Source: Oreocharis arfaki (taxonomy: Eukaryota; Chordata; Aves; Passeriformes; Paramythiidae). Taken from it: 64,000 nucleotides of DNA. The stretch covers positions 788,643-852,642 of the forward strand of contig VZRR01013430.1 in assembly GCA_013398015.1 (NCBI GenBank), read 5' to 3'. This document shows positions 23,843 to 37,522 of this stretch, in pieces. Each line of letters starts with the position of its first letter. Position 1 is the first letter of the stretch. The translations under genes and the position numbers were made by a program. Below the pieces are notes generated by a model. It did not search any database, was not told where the DNA came from, and saw nothing but the letters and a program-made list of their open reading frames with translations.

Positions 23843-26800
23843 TTACCTAATCATACCTGCTCTGGGAGTAAGGTTTTAGAGTGTTTAGATAACAATTTCA
23901 CAGCAATAGTCAGGGATGAAATCTAATTAATCGTAAAATAAAGCTTGTAACATTTGCAAATAAGATTATATAATTTAATTCCTAATGATAGAGGAGGCTG
24001 GACTCCCAACCTAGATACCTGCTATTTCTAGCCCTAACATTTAGTGTGATTAATTCTGCAGAATTAATCTGCAGAATAGACTTTATATAATTTGCAAAGT
24101 ATGATTAGCCAAGATAATTTTTACTGAAATCATGTTCTATACTTTTGCTCATGAATGGCCCATGTTCTAACTTTAATTTGGATGGGAACAATGGTAACAC
24201 ATTTCACACCACCTATTTTTAATCTTCTCTCCCTTCCCACAATGAATATGATTTTTATATTTCTTTTCTGGCTACATAGTGAACTCATTTATAACCTATT
24301 TCAGCTTCCTATCTGATTAGTTCTTTTCCCTACAGATTTAGTTTTGCTGAACCATAATGGTACCACACAGACAGCAGAATGAAATATAAATTCATACATA
24401 ATCATGTAAGCAGAGATAGAATACCTGCAACTCCTATTCATTTCAAAGAAGCTGCCATTGTTTAACACCTTTAGAAGCTGTGCCACTGTTTATATTCAGC
24501 AGAATACCTTATCCTAGTAGAGAGCACAGAATAATTATCAGCAGACGAATGCACACAGTAAAATAAATATCAGAACTGGCACAAAAAAAATACTTTCTTT
24601 GCAATCCACTCCTTCCCCAGAATAATTATGTGATCTTCAGACGGGGGAAGTCTGAAAAGACCATTGAATGAAAATCTTCCTGTATCTTTAGGTTTAACAA
24701 GAGTACTACTGAAAGAACATGTACAAAGCTGGTGAGGAAACTCTGAGAACAGCGATTGAATTTCCATCAAGATTCCAAAAGATTTTAGTACTATCAGCAG
24801 ACCCAGATAAAACTCTGTACATAAGCACTTCTCTGTCTTGCAAGAGTATATAATAGAAAAAGAGCAGCAGATTTCGTTATAATTGTCAGTTCTATTCAGA
24901 TAAGCTTGCAGTGGTACTGTTCCCTCACATGAAGCAGTTTCTGCAGTTTATAAGGCCATTTGGAAATGTGAGCAAGCTGGCAGTTTATTACCAGCTGCAC
25001 TTCACAGAGCAGGGATGGGGCAAGCAATTTCCATCTAGAATTAGAAGGAAGGGATGGCAGCCTCCCACTGCCAATAACCACATGGTCCAGGAGGTTGGAT
25101 CCAAAATTCAGTTTAGAGGAGCCCTACATTGCTGCTAACTTCAGCAATGGACTTAGAACCTCTACATTTCCTAGTAGCTTCATTTTTTAAAGTATTGGGT
25201 ACAGTGTCCAGTAACATCTCTCTAGAGAAATTGTTACTTGTCAGCAATTTAATATTGACATTGATAGGTCTTAATTAATATAAGTTAATACTACCATTAA
25301 GTTTATTATAAACAGCCAGGACAGCAGACATCATGGATGAAACTAACCTGAGTTACCAGGCTCACTGAGATTGAATCTGAATCTCTGGGCATTTATAGAA
25401 GCCTGTACCCAAAATTTATCTGGTTCATCATAAATTTGGGGCCAATACAAGCCCTGAAATATCTCCCCAGGAAAACAGAGATCTGTTCTTCTCAAACTTT
25501 TCCCTTCAACCTCTGGCAAAATTAGAAACTGCAGTGTGAAAATTCAGCCACATGGCTGGAAGAACTCTTCAGACGGATCAGAGGAACGCTGGAGCTGCAG
25601 CTCCTCTGAGCAGTGAGAAGCACCTGGAAGGCGCTCGCAGTTCTGCTATTCCCATGTCGCCTGTTAAGGATGAGATGGCACTAAAAGTGGGTCACAAGTG
25701 TACCACTTTTGTGAGAATTGAGCCCTAAACAATTAAAGGGAAGCTGCTGGAGTAACTAGTGTGTGAAGAAGAAATGAAAAAGGTTAAATATTTGATGGAG
25801 TGGTGTCAAAGCATCCCATTAGTATTTTGCCCCTGCTTCATGGCTTTTCTGGGAAAACTTGTAAGCTCAGCAGCAGCACTTCAGTAGCACTGTCTGAATA
25901 CATAAAAGCAGTCTGGTGAAACTTGTGACCAGAAAATCTGCATGAAACTGAGAGCAGGCGATAAGTGAAAGAGAAATTTTAAACATTTACCGTTTGATGA
26001 CTCGAGAATGAGTTATTTCTTCACTTTGCCTGACTCAAGGCAATAACCCAAACTCCAAGCTCCCTCAACTTCTTGCTGTTACCCACCTATACTCCAGAAT
26101 AGTTATTAAAGGTCTTACCAACAACTGCCAGCTTTTACAATGCGAGTTCTGCTGCTGAGGTGTGAATTACTCAGCTGTGGGGCTTCCACATCCTCCCTGC
26201 AGTTCCGTGTGGGGAAGCAATGGTTCTCCTATCAATGGTGACTTCACAGGGGGCACCGAGGGTGACCCCTGGCAGCCCTCATTCCCGGGCCAGAAGGAGG
26301 TGGCTCTGTTTCCCAGACAGGCTTTTGGGACCTGGCCAAAAGCAACACTGCATTCGATTTTGTGCTCCACTTTGGATGAGATGCTGCAGGTTTGGGTTCA
26401 TTGCTGCGGTTCTCGCTAAACATTTTGAAAACAGATGGGGATAACCAACGATTTCTGGCCAGCATCTCCTCCATCACACAACATGACTGCGATATACCTT
26501 CTGTCAACAGAAATGGATGTCATGCTGAAATCTATTTTACCAGCCACTGCTGGTCGTATCAAAACTGTCACTCATGGCAGCCTCCTATCACTGCTGCCCC
26601 ACCTTTACCAACTGATTCCCTCAAGAGATACTGCATGATTTCAGAAAAATTGCATTACAGCCCATGGAGTGAGTCCTTATTCTGTTTTTTGAACTATGTG
26701 CCATCTCATTTTCAGCTCAGGCAAGGGCTCAGCATATTAGTTGCTTAACTTCAGGTAACTGAGTAAGCAGCTCAATTTGTTTTCAGTGAAACTTTCGTAG

Positions 26801-29800
26801 AGCTTGGCACTGGTATTTTTTTAAATAAATAAGACTTAAGAGTTTTCAAATAGTACAGAAATAGCTATGAAAAACCAAAATCAATGATCATGTGATCAAA
26901 TGTTTTCCTGAGTAGTAAACTTACTTTGAAGTTTCTTTTATGCCCCACAACAGGGAATTTCAGCCTGACATAAGCTAGAAACATCTCTCATATCCCAATA
27001 ATTTGGTTTCTTTTCAATTACTTAATCATAGAACCATATTGTTATTTTATCTAGCTCTACTGAAAAGAAAGGCACAAGAAAATTTCCTGTACGTGGCTTT
27101 CATGTTACTTTGCTACCTCTGTTTCTACATAAAAATCTCAAGAAAAAGCCAAACAAAACACCCTTTAAAAAGAACACAGTAGTCATTTTCCTGAAGGCAT
27201 ACAAAATACAGCCACATTTTTAGTTCTTTCTGATTGCTTTTTCACAGGAAGAGGAAGATATCACAAAACAGGAAGCATGAAAGGAGAGGAGAAGAAAATC
27301 CACATCGCAGACAAAAATCTACATGATTTTGCTGGAATAATGGATCCTAACCACCAAATAGCCTTTGAGAAGCAGCTAGACTTCAAGAACCTGCCTTCTT
27401 TTCCACACACACTCCAATGAAGCTGTATTTTCACAGGCAGAAAGAGTGGAATTTATTCTATGCCTCTTTCCATATGCGTCTGTGCTTTCCCTCTAGAGAT
27501 AAGTCTGAAACTGAGATTCAGTGCAAAACAATACCTGCAACACCATGAAAAAGAATCAACTCTTTGCTAACTCCAATAGAACGAGCACTTCCCTGACCAA
27601 TAAAAGTGGTATTTGCGTGGGTTGTTATTTTCGATACCTCAGGGCATGATTGTGCAGTTAATTGGATTCAAGGGAGTGCCCCACAGTATAGGTGGTATCT
27701 GTCAATAATAATTGTTGCTAAAAGTAGGGGGATGTTTTAGAAGTAGAATTACAGACTAGATATCCCAGGAATGTTTATTTTTCCGCTGAGAATACAAAAA
27801 TATTTATGCTCTTTTATACCTCTACAGCAGATGTCATATCATTTCTGATTAAAATTGCCTGCCAATAATAAATTTCTGTCAGGCACAAATTAAAATCAGC
27901 TTCTAAAGATAGCTCCCCACAAACTAAAAATTTCCACTGCATTTGCCAACATGTCCTCCATGTTTGCTGATAAAAATATTTAGACACATACAAATAGGAC
28001 ATTAAGAACTTCAAGTTAGGGATCACAAGTGTTCTGAATGTCTTCTGAGAGCTTGTTCATTTAGAGACCCCACTACCTGTGGATAATTTATGTGTGTTCA
28101 TTCCAACTATTGCTGATGTAATATATTAAGACAGCTCACCAACCTCAGTAAAGAGACTCACAGGCCTGAAAGGCAGGATAAAGCAAAAAGAGCAAGCTTG
28201 CTCAGCACACCGGATGAAAAATTTATAATTTTAATATCTTTGTATTTCCATATTCTATTCTATGTTCGTCAGAATCTGAAGCATGGAATAGCAGTGGCTT
28301 TATTTCTTTTCTGCCTCCAGGTATACACCAAGGCATCAGGCTGATGGCTGGCTCGTACAACACCAGCTCTCTTATTACTCCAGATAATTTATTTGAAACA
28401 AGGTTCATGTGTTTTCCCAGTTAGATGTTGATGAAATTTGACTGCACTTTCAGTTTCTAAAGATGCATAATTGTTAAACAGATACAAATATTGATAAAAC
28501 ATTCTTTGCACGAGAGCAAGTGTCATAAAGGGGGGTTTTCAAACACAAATCCTAGGAAATGTATTGCACATCGCCTGTTATGCAGCCCAATGAGAAAAAT
28601 CCTCAATATTAAAGGTCTAATTGCAGAGCAGCTTTAATACTTTCCCTTCCACATTAATTAGCCCATTCTCTGTTAGCTGGAAGTGCTTCACTCTGTGCAA
28701 GAGTGCTGTTTGCTGGGCTCAGCTCCTGGAGAGCGGACTCTGAGGTGGTGTTTGGAACAGGAGTTGATGGAAATGCAGAGACACGCTTATTCCCTACATT
28801 AAACCACGACATCAGATGGTTCTCTGGCACAAGAGGATGCATAAAACGTGCACGGGGTCGTGCCAGATTCACTGAGACTTGTGATGGGAGAAATGAGGAT
28901 GTTAAGTGCCTTCCTGCAAGTCAACTCTGCTTGCATGGCCACCATCCTCACCAAGCACAGACCAACCCCCTGTGTGATTCCAGGCAGAACCCAGGCCCTG
29001 CAGTAGATGTAAAAAAGCATTGAAAACAGCTCAGGTTGCCTACAGCAAGATGATGCAAAAAAAAATTGCTAATAAGCAAACCTCACCTTCCAAACTCTTT
29101 AGAGAATTGAGTACAAATATTTCACAGGTTGCTGGAAGTGAAAGACACTAAGAGACTGTCTGAGAAGCGTTTCACAGGCATGAGTCAGGTTACTTAGATC
29201 AGTTTAATGGATGCAAAAACAAGGAAAACAAATGAAAACTGTACACATCCGAAGGTACAGTTACAGCTGGCATAATCTTCCCCAGAGGAAAAATGAGATT
29301 CAAATGTTGTGATTCTGTAAAATTTCTAGAAGTATGTGAAAAAAGAATGTAATCACTTTAAAAGTTAGATATTAAAGCTTTCTTTTAGGTTTAGTAGCCA
29401 CTGAGAAGGTAAATAGCTTCACCTCTACTCAAACCAAGCCCTGTGAAGTACAGCACTTTTTCAGATCAGAAGTTAAGTGGCACAATTGGAGCTTTGGTTT
29501 GTGCCCAAATGACTTGGCAAGACCAAATTCAGTGATAATGAAACTTCACAGATTTACAGACATCCTGAAAACAGCAGAAGCAAGTTTAGTATTATACTCC
29601 AGGACATAATTACAGCACTCACATATTTTCATTTTTAAAAAAATTTTTATAAAGGTTTGAAGAAGAGACAGAAATTGTTCACAGAATTGAACAGCCCTAT
29701 CAAAGGACAGCCATAAAGAAGAAACCTTTCCAGATCTCCAAAAATGAGAGAGCCATTTGAACTGGTGATTTCAGTGATTAAATTTCAAAATACTTTTGTT

Positions 29801-30250
29801 AAAACACATCTAAAACATTCACGCTGGTATGTAAGAGACAGTGACTGCACTGAGAGCATTACCAGGCAGTTCTGCAGTAATTAGCAGTGTGCTCTAACTG
29901 TGCTTAAACACAGGTCATGATGTCCTCACTAGAGATTACTCCTAGAAGACAAAGAAGTTCAGCACTTTATGCAGAAAGTAATTTAGGAACAAAATCCAGC
30001 AGGGCAGGAGTTTGGAGTGAGTATGTCAAGAGGAGAAACAAAGTACCCCCAACACAGCATATCACTGCGTGATAAAAACAGTTTTACCTTCTTAGGCATT
30101 TTTATTCCTAAAATCTGAGTTTAGCCATGTAAGAAAATCTGCAGTTGCAGCAACCAACCAACCAAAATGATATTTTCTGTTTGAATGTCAAACACAGCCC
30201 ATGACAGTTTCTCTAAAGAAAACTGTAAAATCCATCTGGTCTGATGAGCA
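23843..30250. other. Unique AT-rich noncoding DNA with one GC-richer pocket
   Basis: No gene is recognised. The GC-richer stretch at about 26160-26440 holds four overlapping frames on both strands, which is what GC enrichment does by reducing stop codons. None of the peptides resembles a known protein. The plus-strand frame at 26392-26748 (118 codons) is likewise unrecognised. The 22-bp palindrome at 24048-24069 is listed separately. An AT palindromic word (tttttaaaaaaattttta) sits at about 29633-29650. Confidence 0.65.
24048..24069. promoter_or_regulatory. Perfect 22-bp palindrome (GATTAATTCTG and its complement)
   Basis: The 11 bases GATTAATTCTG at 24048-24058 are followed immediately by their exact reverse complement at 24059-24069, making a 22-bp dyad centred on CTGCAG. 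The word ctgcagaat then recurs once at 24069-24077. TTAAT/ATTAA half-sites flank the centre symmetrically, as in dimeric homeodomain sites. Binding is inference; the perfect symmetry is seen directly. Confidence 0.3.
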
Positions 30251-30269
30251 AAAATAAATAAATAAATAA
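30251..30269. repeat. (AAAT)n microsatellite
   Basis: About four AAAT units, followed by a run of six C (cccccc-like, 30270-30275). Confidence 0.85.
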
Positions 30270-30275
30270 CCCCCC

Positions 30276-33200
30276 AACCCTTTTCACATTCCAGGCATGT
30301 CCATTAACTTTCTCTATCAACACTCTTTGGGCAGAAATAGCATAGAGAATGCACCAGAGCTAATATTGGAAAAGCTAAACAAAAGCTGTAATCAGATTTT
30401 AAAACAGACAATATAAAGCACTGTAATTAACTGGGTTGGAATAAAGTGGTCTTTATTAGTGCAAATGAGCTCATCTGCTCTAGGAATGAACATTTCACAA
30501 CCTAATCCAGAATGTATTGACACCAGCCACACATTTACATTTCTTCCATGGACAGATTGTTATTGACCTTGTGATGTGACATATCTACTGTCACCAAGCT
30601 ACAAAATGGGAATCTCATCCTGCCTCTCCTCTTTTATATACAGAAAGCAACTAATTTGTCAGCATGCCAGCTTTAACTAGCCGAGATGAAGGTAAGCTAA
30701 TTTAATAGGAACTGTTCAATAGCTTCGACCCACCTGACACTGTCAGTTAAGGCAGCTCCACATTGCAGAGTCTTTCATTATTTCCAGCTCTTTCTTCAGA
30801 CTACTTGAGCAGCAAGTCAAATAATATGCTCAGGAGTCAATAGGCCTGACTTTTTCTCAAGGACATTCTTTTGATGCCAGGAACCGTCAAGTGGGAAAAC
30901 ACGTAGCGTGAAGGTGAGAGGACACTAATTAAATATACATGGCTCTGGCCAAGGAAGAATGAGGCACAGCTTGCTATCTGAAAACTCAGTTGCCTGCTTG
31001 GCTGAGGTCACAGCTGTTGACTTGTACAAGCTCTTAAGTTGCAGGCTCAGTATGAGATGCTTTAACACTCTTAAATACTAGACAAAGGCTATCTGCAAGG
31101 ATGCTGTGTGCAGTTCTGTGTGCTTTTGTAGTTTAGAGACAGACAAAAGAGATTCCTTGTTTAAGTTCCACTGAAATGAACTTGTATCTTTTATCTATCA
31201 AACTATTCTGGTGTTTTCTGAAGCTGGGAAAGGATCTGTGCTAGTTACAAATGGAGTAATATTATAAATCTGGTCCATACAGGAACTGACTTTCTAAAGG
31301 ATTGTTTTAAAGCATGAATCCAAACACAACACCCCTTCAGATTAAATTGGCTGCAGTGAAAAACAAGTGTTTACATGCATGCACTTGGATTATTTCACAG
31401 AGGGAAGCACGCACATCCACACCCATGTAAAATACTTTCAGGACATGAGCTTACATAAAAATATCAAATAGTCCGATCCTCTCCTCCCTTTCCTTGGTTT
31501 TCTCTGCACTGCTGATTGCTCCCATTTAATATATTACCTAAAATCAAAATTTCAATTACCAGGTTGCCAAATGCCACCCTGAAGTCTTGCTTTTACCCCA
31601 CCATGCCTGGCACGGTTTGTGGATGTTTGCCTTTCCACAGACACCTGGGTAGCGATGGCCCTGCCTACAAACCCGTTCCTGGTTTTGCTCCTGTGTTTGT
31701 GCAGGAAGAGGAGATTCTGTGGGGCTGTTTGCATGCTCTGAGTACTATCCCTCCCTTCAGGCCCAAAGGTAATCAAAACTCACATTATCTCTAAATGGAC
31801 AGATGAGGAAGTGCTCAAAACTGGGCTTGTATGAGAGAAAAATTATGCAAATTAAGACATTTAATAGTTGCATAATTTCACACTAACAACTAAGCATTCA
31901 AAACTCCAATGTTTACTATTCCTAGAACATAAATATAATGGTGCATCACATTCATTCTTTATTGTTTCCAGCCCCTTGCAATTTTATCAGTCTGTGGCCA
32001 AAGGGAGTGTTTTCCTGAAAGCTGAATGCTTCCTCCTGGTTTTTCCCTGCTGACCATGCAAATAACATTGCACTTTTAGTTTATGAGAGCGACTTTTGCT
32101 CACCAGCCATGAAGTTCTTGCTTTCTTCAGAGACTGGACTTGACCTCCTCCTTCCCTCCACCAGGCTCGCCTGGTCTGAAAGCTGTGGGATTAAACACCA
32201 TCTGATAAATTGCTAATATACCATTTATCTAAGTCTCTCGGAGTATTTGAGAGCAATTGCAGGTCTCAGCTCATCAGCTTTTCGAGTTAACAGCCTCTTT
32301 GCCCAGGCTGTAACTGCATTTACACTCTGAGCACATTTATATGCTGGCTGAGAGCAATGCACCCCATACTCCTTAGGAGCAATATGGGAAGGCAAGACCT
32401 CCAGCAAGATTAACACACATTTCACTGGATTCTTTTTGTCGCTTCTGTTTACCTTTGGTTGTATTTTTCTTGCTTACTTGATTAACAGGCTCTGTAAATG
32501 TATCAGCCCCTTTGGCTGGGCCTTAGATGTCCCTGGATGGGCAGGTTCCTCACGGGTAAGGGACACATAGCAGCTGCACCTCCCTGCCTGGTTCAGTCCA
32601 TCTCGGTGCTGTTGGTCACTTTTCCAACCAGAAGGCAGCAGCAGACACTCCCTGCCCCCTTGCAGTTGCGTATTTTCCAACATCCTGGGTGTCACACGCA
32701 CAGTCCATGAAAAGCTGGCTGCAGCAGCTGGAAAAGATGAGGCCCATGGGTTTGGTGGGGCAGCTCAGAAGACATTTCCCCACGAACCCTCCTCCCTTTT
32801 CCTGCCACTTTGCACTGATGTTGTTCTGCTGATTGCAGAGGAAAGCCTTATATTTATAAAAATTTAGCTCATAGCAAATTTTGTCCTTTTGGGCTTGAAC
32901 ACAGATGAATATTGTCTGTGGTTGCTGGTTTCTCGTCCTTTAACACATTACATCCCATAGTCTGGTGCTGTGCTACAATCACACTTTCATCCAAAACCAC
33001 AAAAAGAAAAATTATGTGCTTTGATCTTTTGAAAACCACGTATTATTTCCAGAGCATTTTGGAACTGTGGTAATTGAGAGAGGAAATGCAAACACAACCA
33101 TCAAGAAAACTGTAAGAGACAGTAGCTTGTGAGGGAGGCAAACTGGATGAAGGCAAAATGTTCAAGAAAAATATTTTTGACTTACCATTCACCCTGTAAC

Positions 33201-36078
33201 AATTGCAATATATTGATGGGAAATGAGAAACGTGAGCTACTAAGATTTCTACAAAATAATACATCAACTCTCTACCCAATGGCTGCTCTGTAATTAGTGC
33301 ACCTTAGGCACTGACCCACTTAAAAAAAAAAATCAAAAAAATAAAGTTATTTTCCTTCCTTCATTCCTTCAGGGCAGGAAGCATGTCAATGTTTATAAAC
33401 TGTTATGTAAATGCACAGCACTACATAAATTTTATTAACAATGAAACAATTCTGTTTCTGTGCACAAACCCCAGATATTCAGAGTAACTCTTTTCTAGCC
33501 AATGACTCTGTGAAGAAGCAGATCCCAGCAGGGGAAAATCAAGGGAAGCCCAGAGCAGCAGCTTTGTTTTGTCACACAACCCTGCAGCCTCTTGAGCAGC
33601 TAAGGGTGATGTCAGAGCTGGCCTGACAAGCAGTTGCTATCAGTCTGCATGAAAAACATTGACTGGAGATGTTTAACAGCACTTTCAGCTTCACTTCTTA
33701 TAAAAGTCTACTGAGAGTGTATTACAAGGTCATTTGATCGATCTCTGGTGTTTAGAGATATTAAATATTTCAACATTTTGGTCAAATCATAAAACTGAGA
33801 CACTAAGAATTTAGAAATCACATCCATGCTTACCACACCAATGCTATTCTGGTTCAGACCTTGTATTTTGTAGCATTTTTTAGATTATAATACTGTCCTT
33901 TAAATTAATCAATCAAACTAATGACATAGTTTTTCAACAAGAAGTTATAAAAAAAAATCATGTTCCATGCATTGATTCAGGAAAAGATATGACAGGTATA
34001 TAAGATAATGAATTATGTTAATCAAAATTCACCATCTCATCATAAATGATCTGAGAGCTAATGGAAACTGGGTAGTAATTATTAAAACAGATTTTTTTTT
34101 AATATAATACATAATTAAAACATGGAAGTCACAGCTTCTAGGCATCATTTAATGAAGGCGTCTATAGAGTTGGGGGATTTTAAGCTTTGTGTGGGTAACA
34201 TGAAATTTCACATCTAATCCAGAAGGCATGTTCTGCTCCGTGCTAAAGACCAGGGCTAGCATCTAAAAGGCAAGACTCAAAAGACTTCAGGTTTATAATC
34301 CACCAAACCATGAATAAACTCTGTGCATTTCATCATTAAAAGTCATGAAGAGATGCACTTATGAAATTTATCGTCGTGTAAAAATCACTTCTGCATCAGG
34401 TAGGGAGCAAAATGACAAATCATGGCTCACCCCAGAAAACAGATCAGCCAAAGCTTTGTGTGCCCAGGCCCAGAATCTCCACTGATAAACCCCAGCTTCT
34501 CAGTCCTGAAGTGCCTTAGAAAACATGACAAAGCACTCAGATGGATGAGATGAAAGAAGCCTCAATGGAAACAACCTGTCTGTCCCTATGTGGACCCTCA
34601 AGGAAAAAAGTGCATGGAAAATGCTCCCACCATCCTTCACTTTGGAGCTCCAAATCTTCCTGGATTTCTGAGGCCTTTCTCTACCTGGCAAAGCTGAATA
34701 AACTCTCTCCAAAAGAAACTTTCAACCCTCTTCTGGAGCACATGTATACTTGAAGCGTTCATAGCACAATAGGAAGCAGAAGATTGTTTTTTTCCAAGAG
34801 AAACATCCTTTTCCATACACAGATATTTCCATTTAACTAGTCTGCATGTTAAATCTTCACGGTGAGAGCTGTGTCTCAACCGGATTTTGCAGTTACACAA
34901 TATTTGCCACTTCTCCAGGCATAGCTGCTGGTCTAAATTTTGGCCTCATCTGTAAAATCACGTTCCCCCCAAATGTCTTTATTTATTCTTGTACATTTAA
35001 GGCCTGAAGTGGACATACCGAATTTATGGAGATAGATGTAAACAGAATTTTGCAAAGGTCAAACAGTATGTTTTAACACAAGCACTTAACTGTTATTCTA
35101 ACAGAGATGTATCAGGCAAAATATCTGCCAGCAAAGCACAGACAATTAATAATAAAAACAAATATAAATTTTTGCCTATAGCAGGAAAACAAATATTTTT
35201 TGGCTAGCCTCGATGGTATTTTTAAAGTGTCTTTAGAGGCTTCCAAAGCCACACAAAGCCTTGTTTTGCAAAGGTTCCTGAGAGGAAGGGGAAAAAAAAG
35301 GTGAGAATAAGAGCGCTTTGGAATTCATGGTTAAATTCAGATCACAACCGAGCAGGTGACAAGGGGAGGTGAGAGGGAGGTGCAGAGGTGAGGATACAGG
35401 TACACAAATCTGTATCTGTCAAATGCAAAGGGATAAGGAGAAGAAAAACCTTGCCCAGGATTCATGAGGATGGGTCTTTTCCAAATTTGCCATTTCGGCT
35501 CAAAATGGCCATTTAAAAACAATGAAGTTAAATATATTTATCATAGATTTCCATTCTTGTGAATTCCTACTTAAAAGCTCTCCTGAATGACACCAGTTTT
35601 ATATCTAAGGAAAGTTTTTTCCCTACAATCTGAAGAAATTCTCATGTTAAGGACAATAGAAATGTGTGGATTACAGGTGGCAATGCACAGTGAGACCTGT
35701 ATATCTTATAAGGCTACTTCAGGAACTGGATTCAAGGTAAAAAGTGTTTTCCAGGTTATTTAAACCACCATTTCAACAACTGGTTATAATGTAAAATTAT
35801 ACTAAAACATGTATTAGGCCTACATATGATTAGTACCTCAGTGTTCAGTTAGACTGTGTATGTGTTTAGCATAACACACATTAGTTATTATAAATAGCTG
35901 TGCTATTTCATTGGCACCAAGATTCACTACTGAAAAACCCAAGCACATCTATTCTGAGATAAGCAGGGTTTGGGGTAAGCTTATTATTATTTTTATAATA
36001 TTAAGGCCTAGAAAAATTTACCCTTGAACAAATTCTGGAGAATAAAATGGAAACTGTGTGGAAACCATACACTTTTTG
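30276..36078. other. Unique AT-rich noncoding DNA; two POU octamers near 32 kb
   Basis: No gene is recognised. Octamers ATGCAAAT lie at 31845-31852 and 32056-32063, same strand, 211 bases apart. A GC-richer patch at about 32490-32800 carries short overlapping frames with no recognisable peptide. An A11 run is at 33322-33332 and a (TTCC)-like patch at 33351-33369. All open frames are under 95 codons. Confidence 0.65.
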
Positions 36079-36133
36079 GAAAAAAAACTGTCAAAAAAAA
36101 AAACCAACCAACAAAAAAAAATTGTGAAAAAAA
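36079..36133. repeat. A-rich low-complexity tract
   Basis: Several runs of 7-10 A separated by ctgtc, ccaaccaac and ttgtg. It produces the lysine-rich 87-codon frame at 36024-36287, which is therefore not evidence of a gene. Confidence 0.85.
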
Positions 36134-37488
36134 CTCCCAACTTTTTCCAGCTGATTTTCCTGAAGAAATTACACATTTTATGGACTTAAACTGGGCAGAA
36201 AGTGGAAGAATTTTTAAAAAACTGGAAAAAAACCCAATGCAAACTCACACTACATTGCGAACACAGAAAGTTTTGAGAGTGCCCTAATCATCCGCTACAG
36301 CGAGAGCTTTTCTCCTCTCTTTGAAGATGCAAATGTGAAATGGCTTCAACATGAAGGGTTGAAGATTCTCTCTTTTGAAGCTCAACCATTTAGACTAATA
36401 TTTGAAACCTAGACTTGTGTCTCTGCCACCTCATCACTTGGGTATTAGGAACAAGCCCCCTCATCCTCATGAATTCACAGTTGCACATCTGGCTCATTAT
36501 TTCCTTCTCTTTTCTTACAAATAGATAAAAAAAGGTATAAACTTTATCTTGTGTGAAGTAGTTCACAACACAAAGGACAACTAGAGGGTGAGGCTCCTTT
36601 TCTTATTTGTAACTTGGAAGTGGAAAGCAGAGTGAGGACGGATTTGATTCGGTTTCTCTAACTTCCAGTTTGGTTAACAAATAAAAAAATGCAAACAATT
36701 TGCACAGCACCAGAACAGATTCTCTCTGACAAAATAAGAAGATAAAAATATCAGCAACCAGCAGCTACAATAAAAATAAACTAAAATTGGACTGAAACCC
36801 AAAGCGATTGATCTCCGCTTAAAGAAGCCCAAGCAGAGTTTTAAGGCTGCAGGAATTCCTCTGGTTTCCATGGATGGGGAAGTGGGAGAACTGAGAATAT
36901 GCAAATAGGCCAAGTATTTCATGATATGCAGATGGTAAGAAGCTAATTTCCATCTGACTTTCTTTCTCCACTGGGTAATTACACTCTCCCTAGCAGAAGC
37001 TTTATGTCTGCATTGAAAGGAGTAGCCAGTTCTCTGTAAATAACCTACTTCTGTTAGTGGGACGGGGAAAAGGGAGTTTAGCAAAAGCATTTTTATCTTT
37101 TTTTGGTTAGAATTTTTGTACTGTAATTTCACTTCAAGTGGCCACTGTAATTACAGGTTAAATTTGGCACCTACACTCTGCTAATCCAATATTTTGCTAA
37201 CTCATTTAAGCTATAACATAAGAGGAGAGAAAATTAGTTCTAGGCTTCTGCAATGTAATTATTACCTTTTATAAAAAAAAAAAAAGCATGCCCAATTAGT
37301 AAATAATGAGAACTAATTTCCTTTTGGCAGTCGGCAAAAAAAAATGTGCAATTTTGTACTTACAAATTTTTTAAATTACCTGCTGTATATGACCAATTTT
37401 TCTTCTAAGTTTTGTAAGCACCTTTGCACAAATAAGCATCAAAATTCTAGAATTACAAATTAGAATCACTGATTATGCGTATTTACAG

Positions 37489-37522
37489 TAATTACATAAT
37501 TAGCAATAATTACATTAATTAG
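37489..37522. promoter_or_regulatory. Cluster of four TAATTA cores in an imperfect duplication
   Basis: TAATTA occurs at 37489-37494, 37497-37502, 37507-37512 and 37516-37521, so the starts are 8, 10 and 9 bases apart, close to one helical turn. The block is an imperfect duplication: taattacataattag at 37489-37503 and taattacattaattag at 37507-37522. TAATTA is a general homeodomain core. The regular spacing suggests a clustered binding site, but AT-rich slippage could also produce it. Confidence 0.3.

Noticed and set aside
26160..26507. Four overlapping frames on both strands in a GC-richer pocket
   Set aside because: Frames open on both strands at once reflect fewer stop codons in GC-rich DNA; no peptide is recognised.
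36674..37132. 152-codon minus-strand frame
   Set aside because: The peptide matches nothing known, has no low-error codon pattern that I can see, and is near the expected chance maximum. A conservation test (synonymous versus nonsynonymous change) would settle it.
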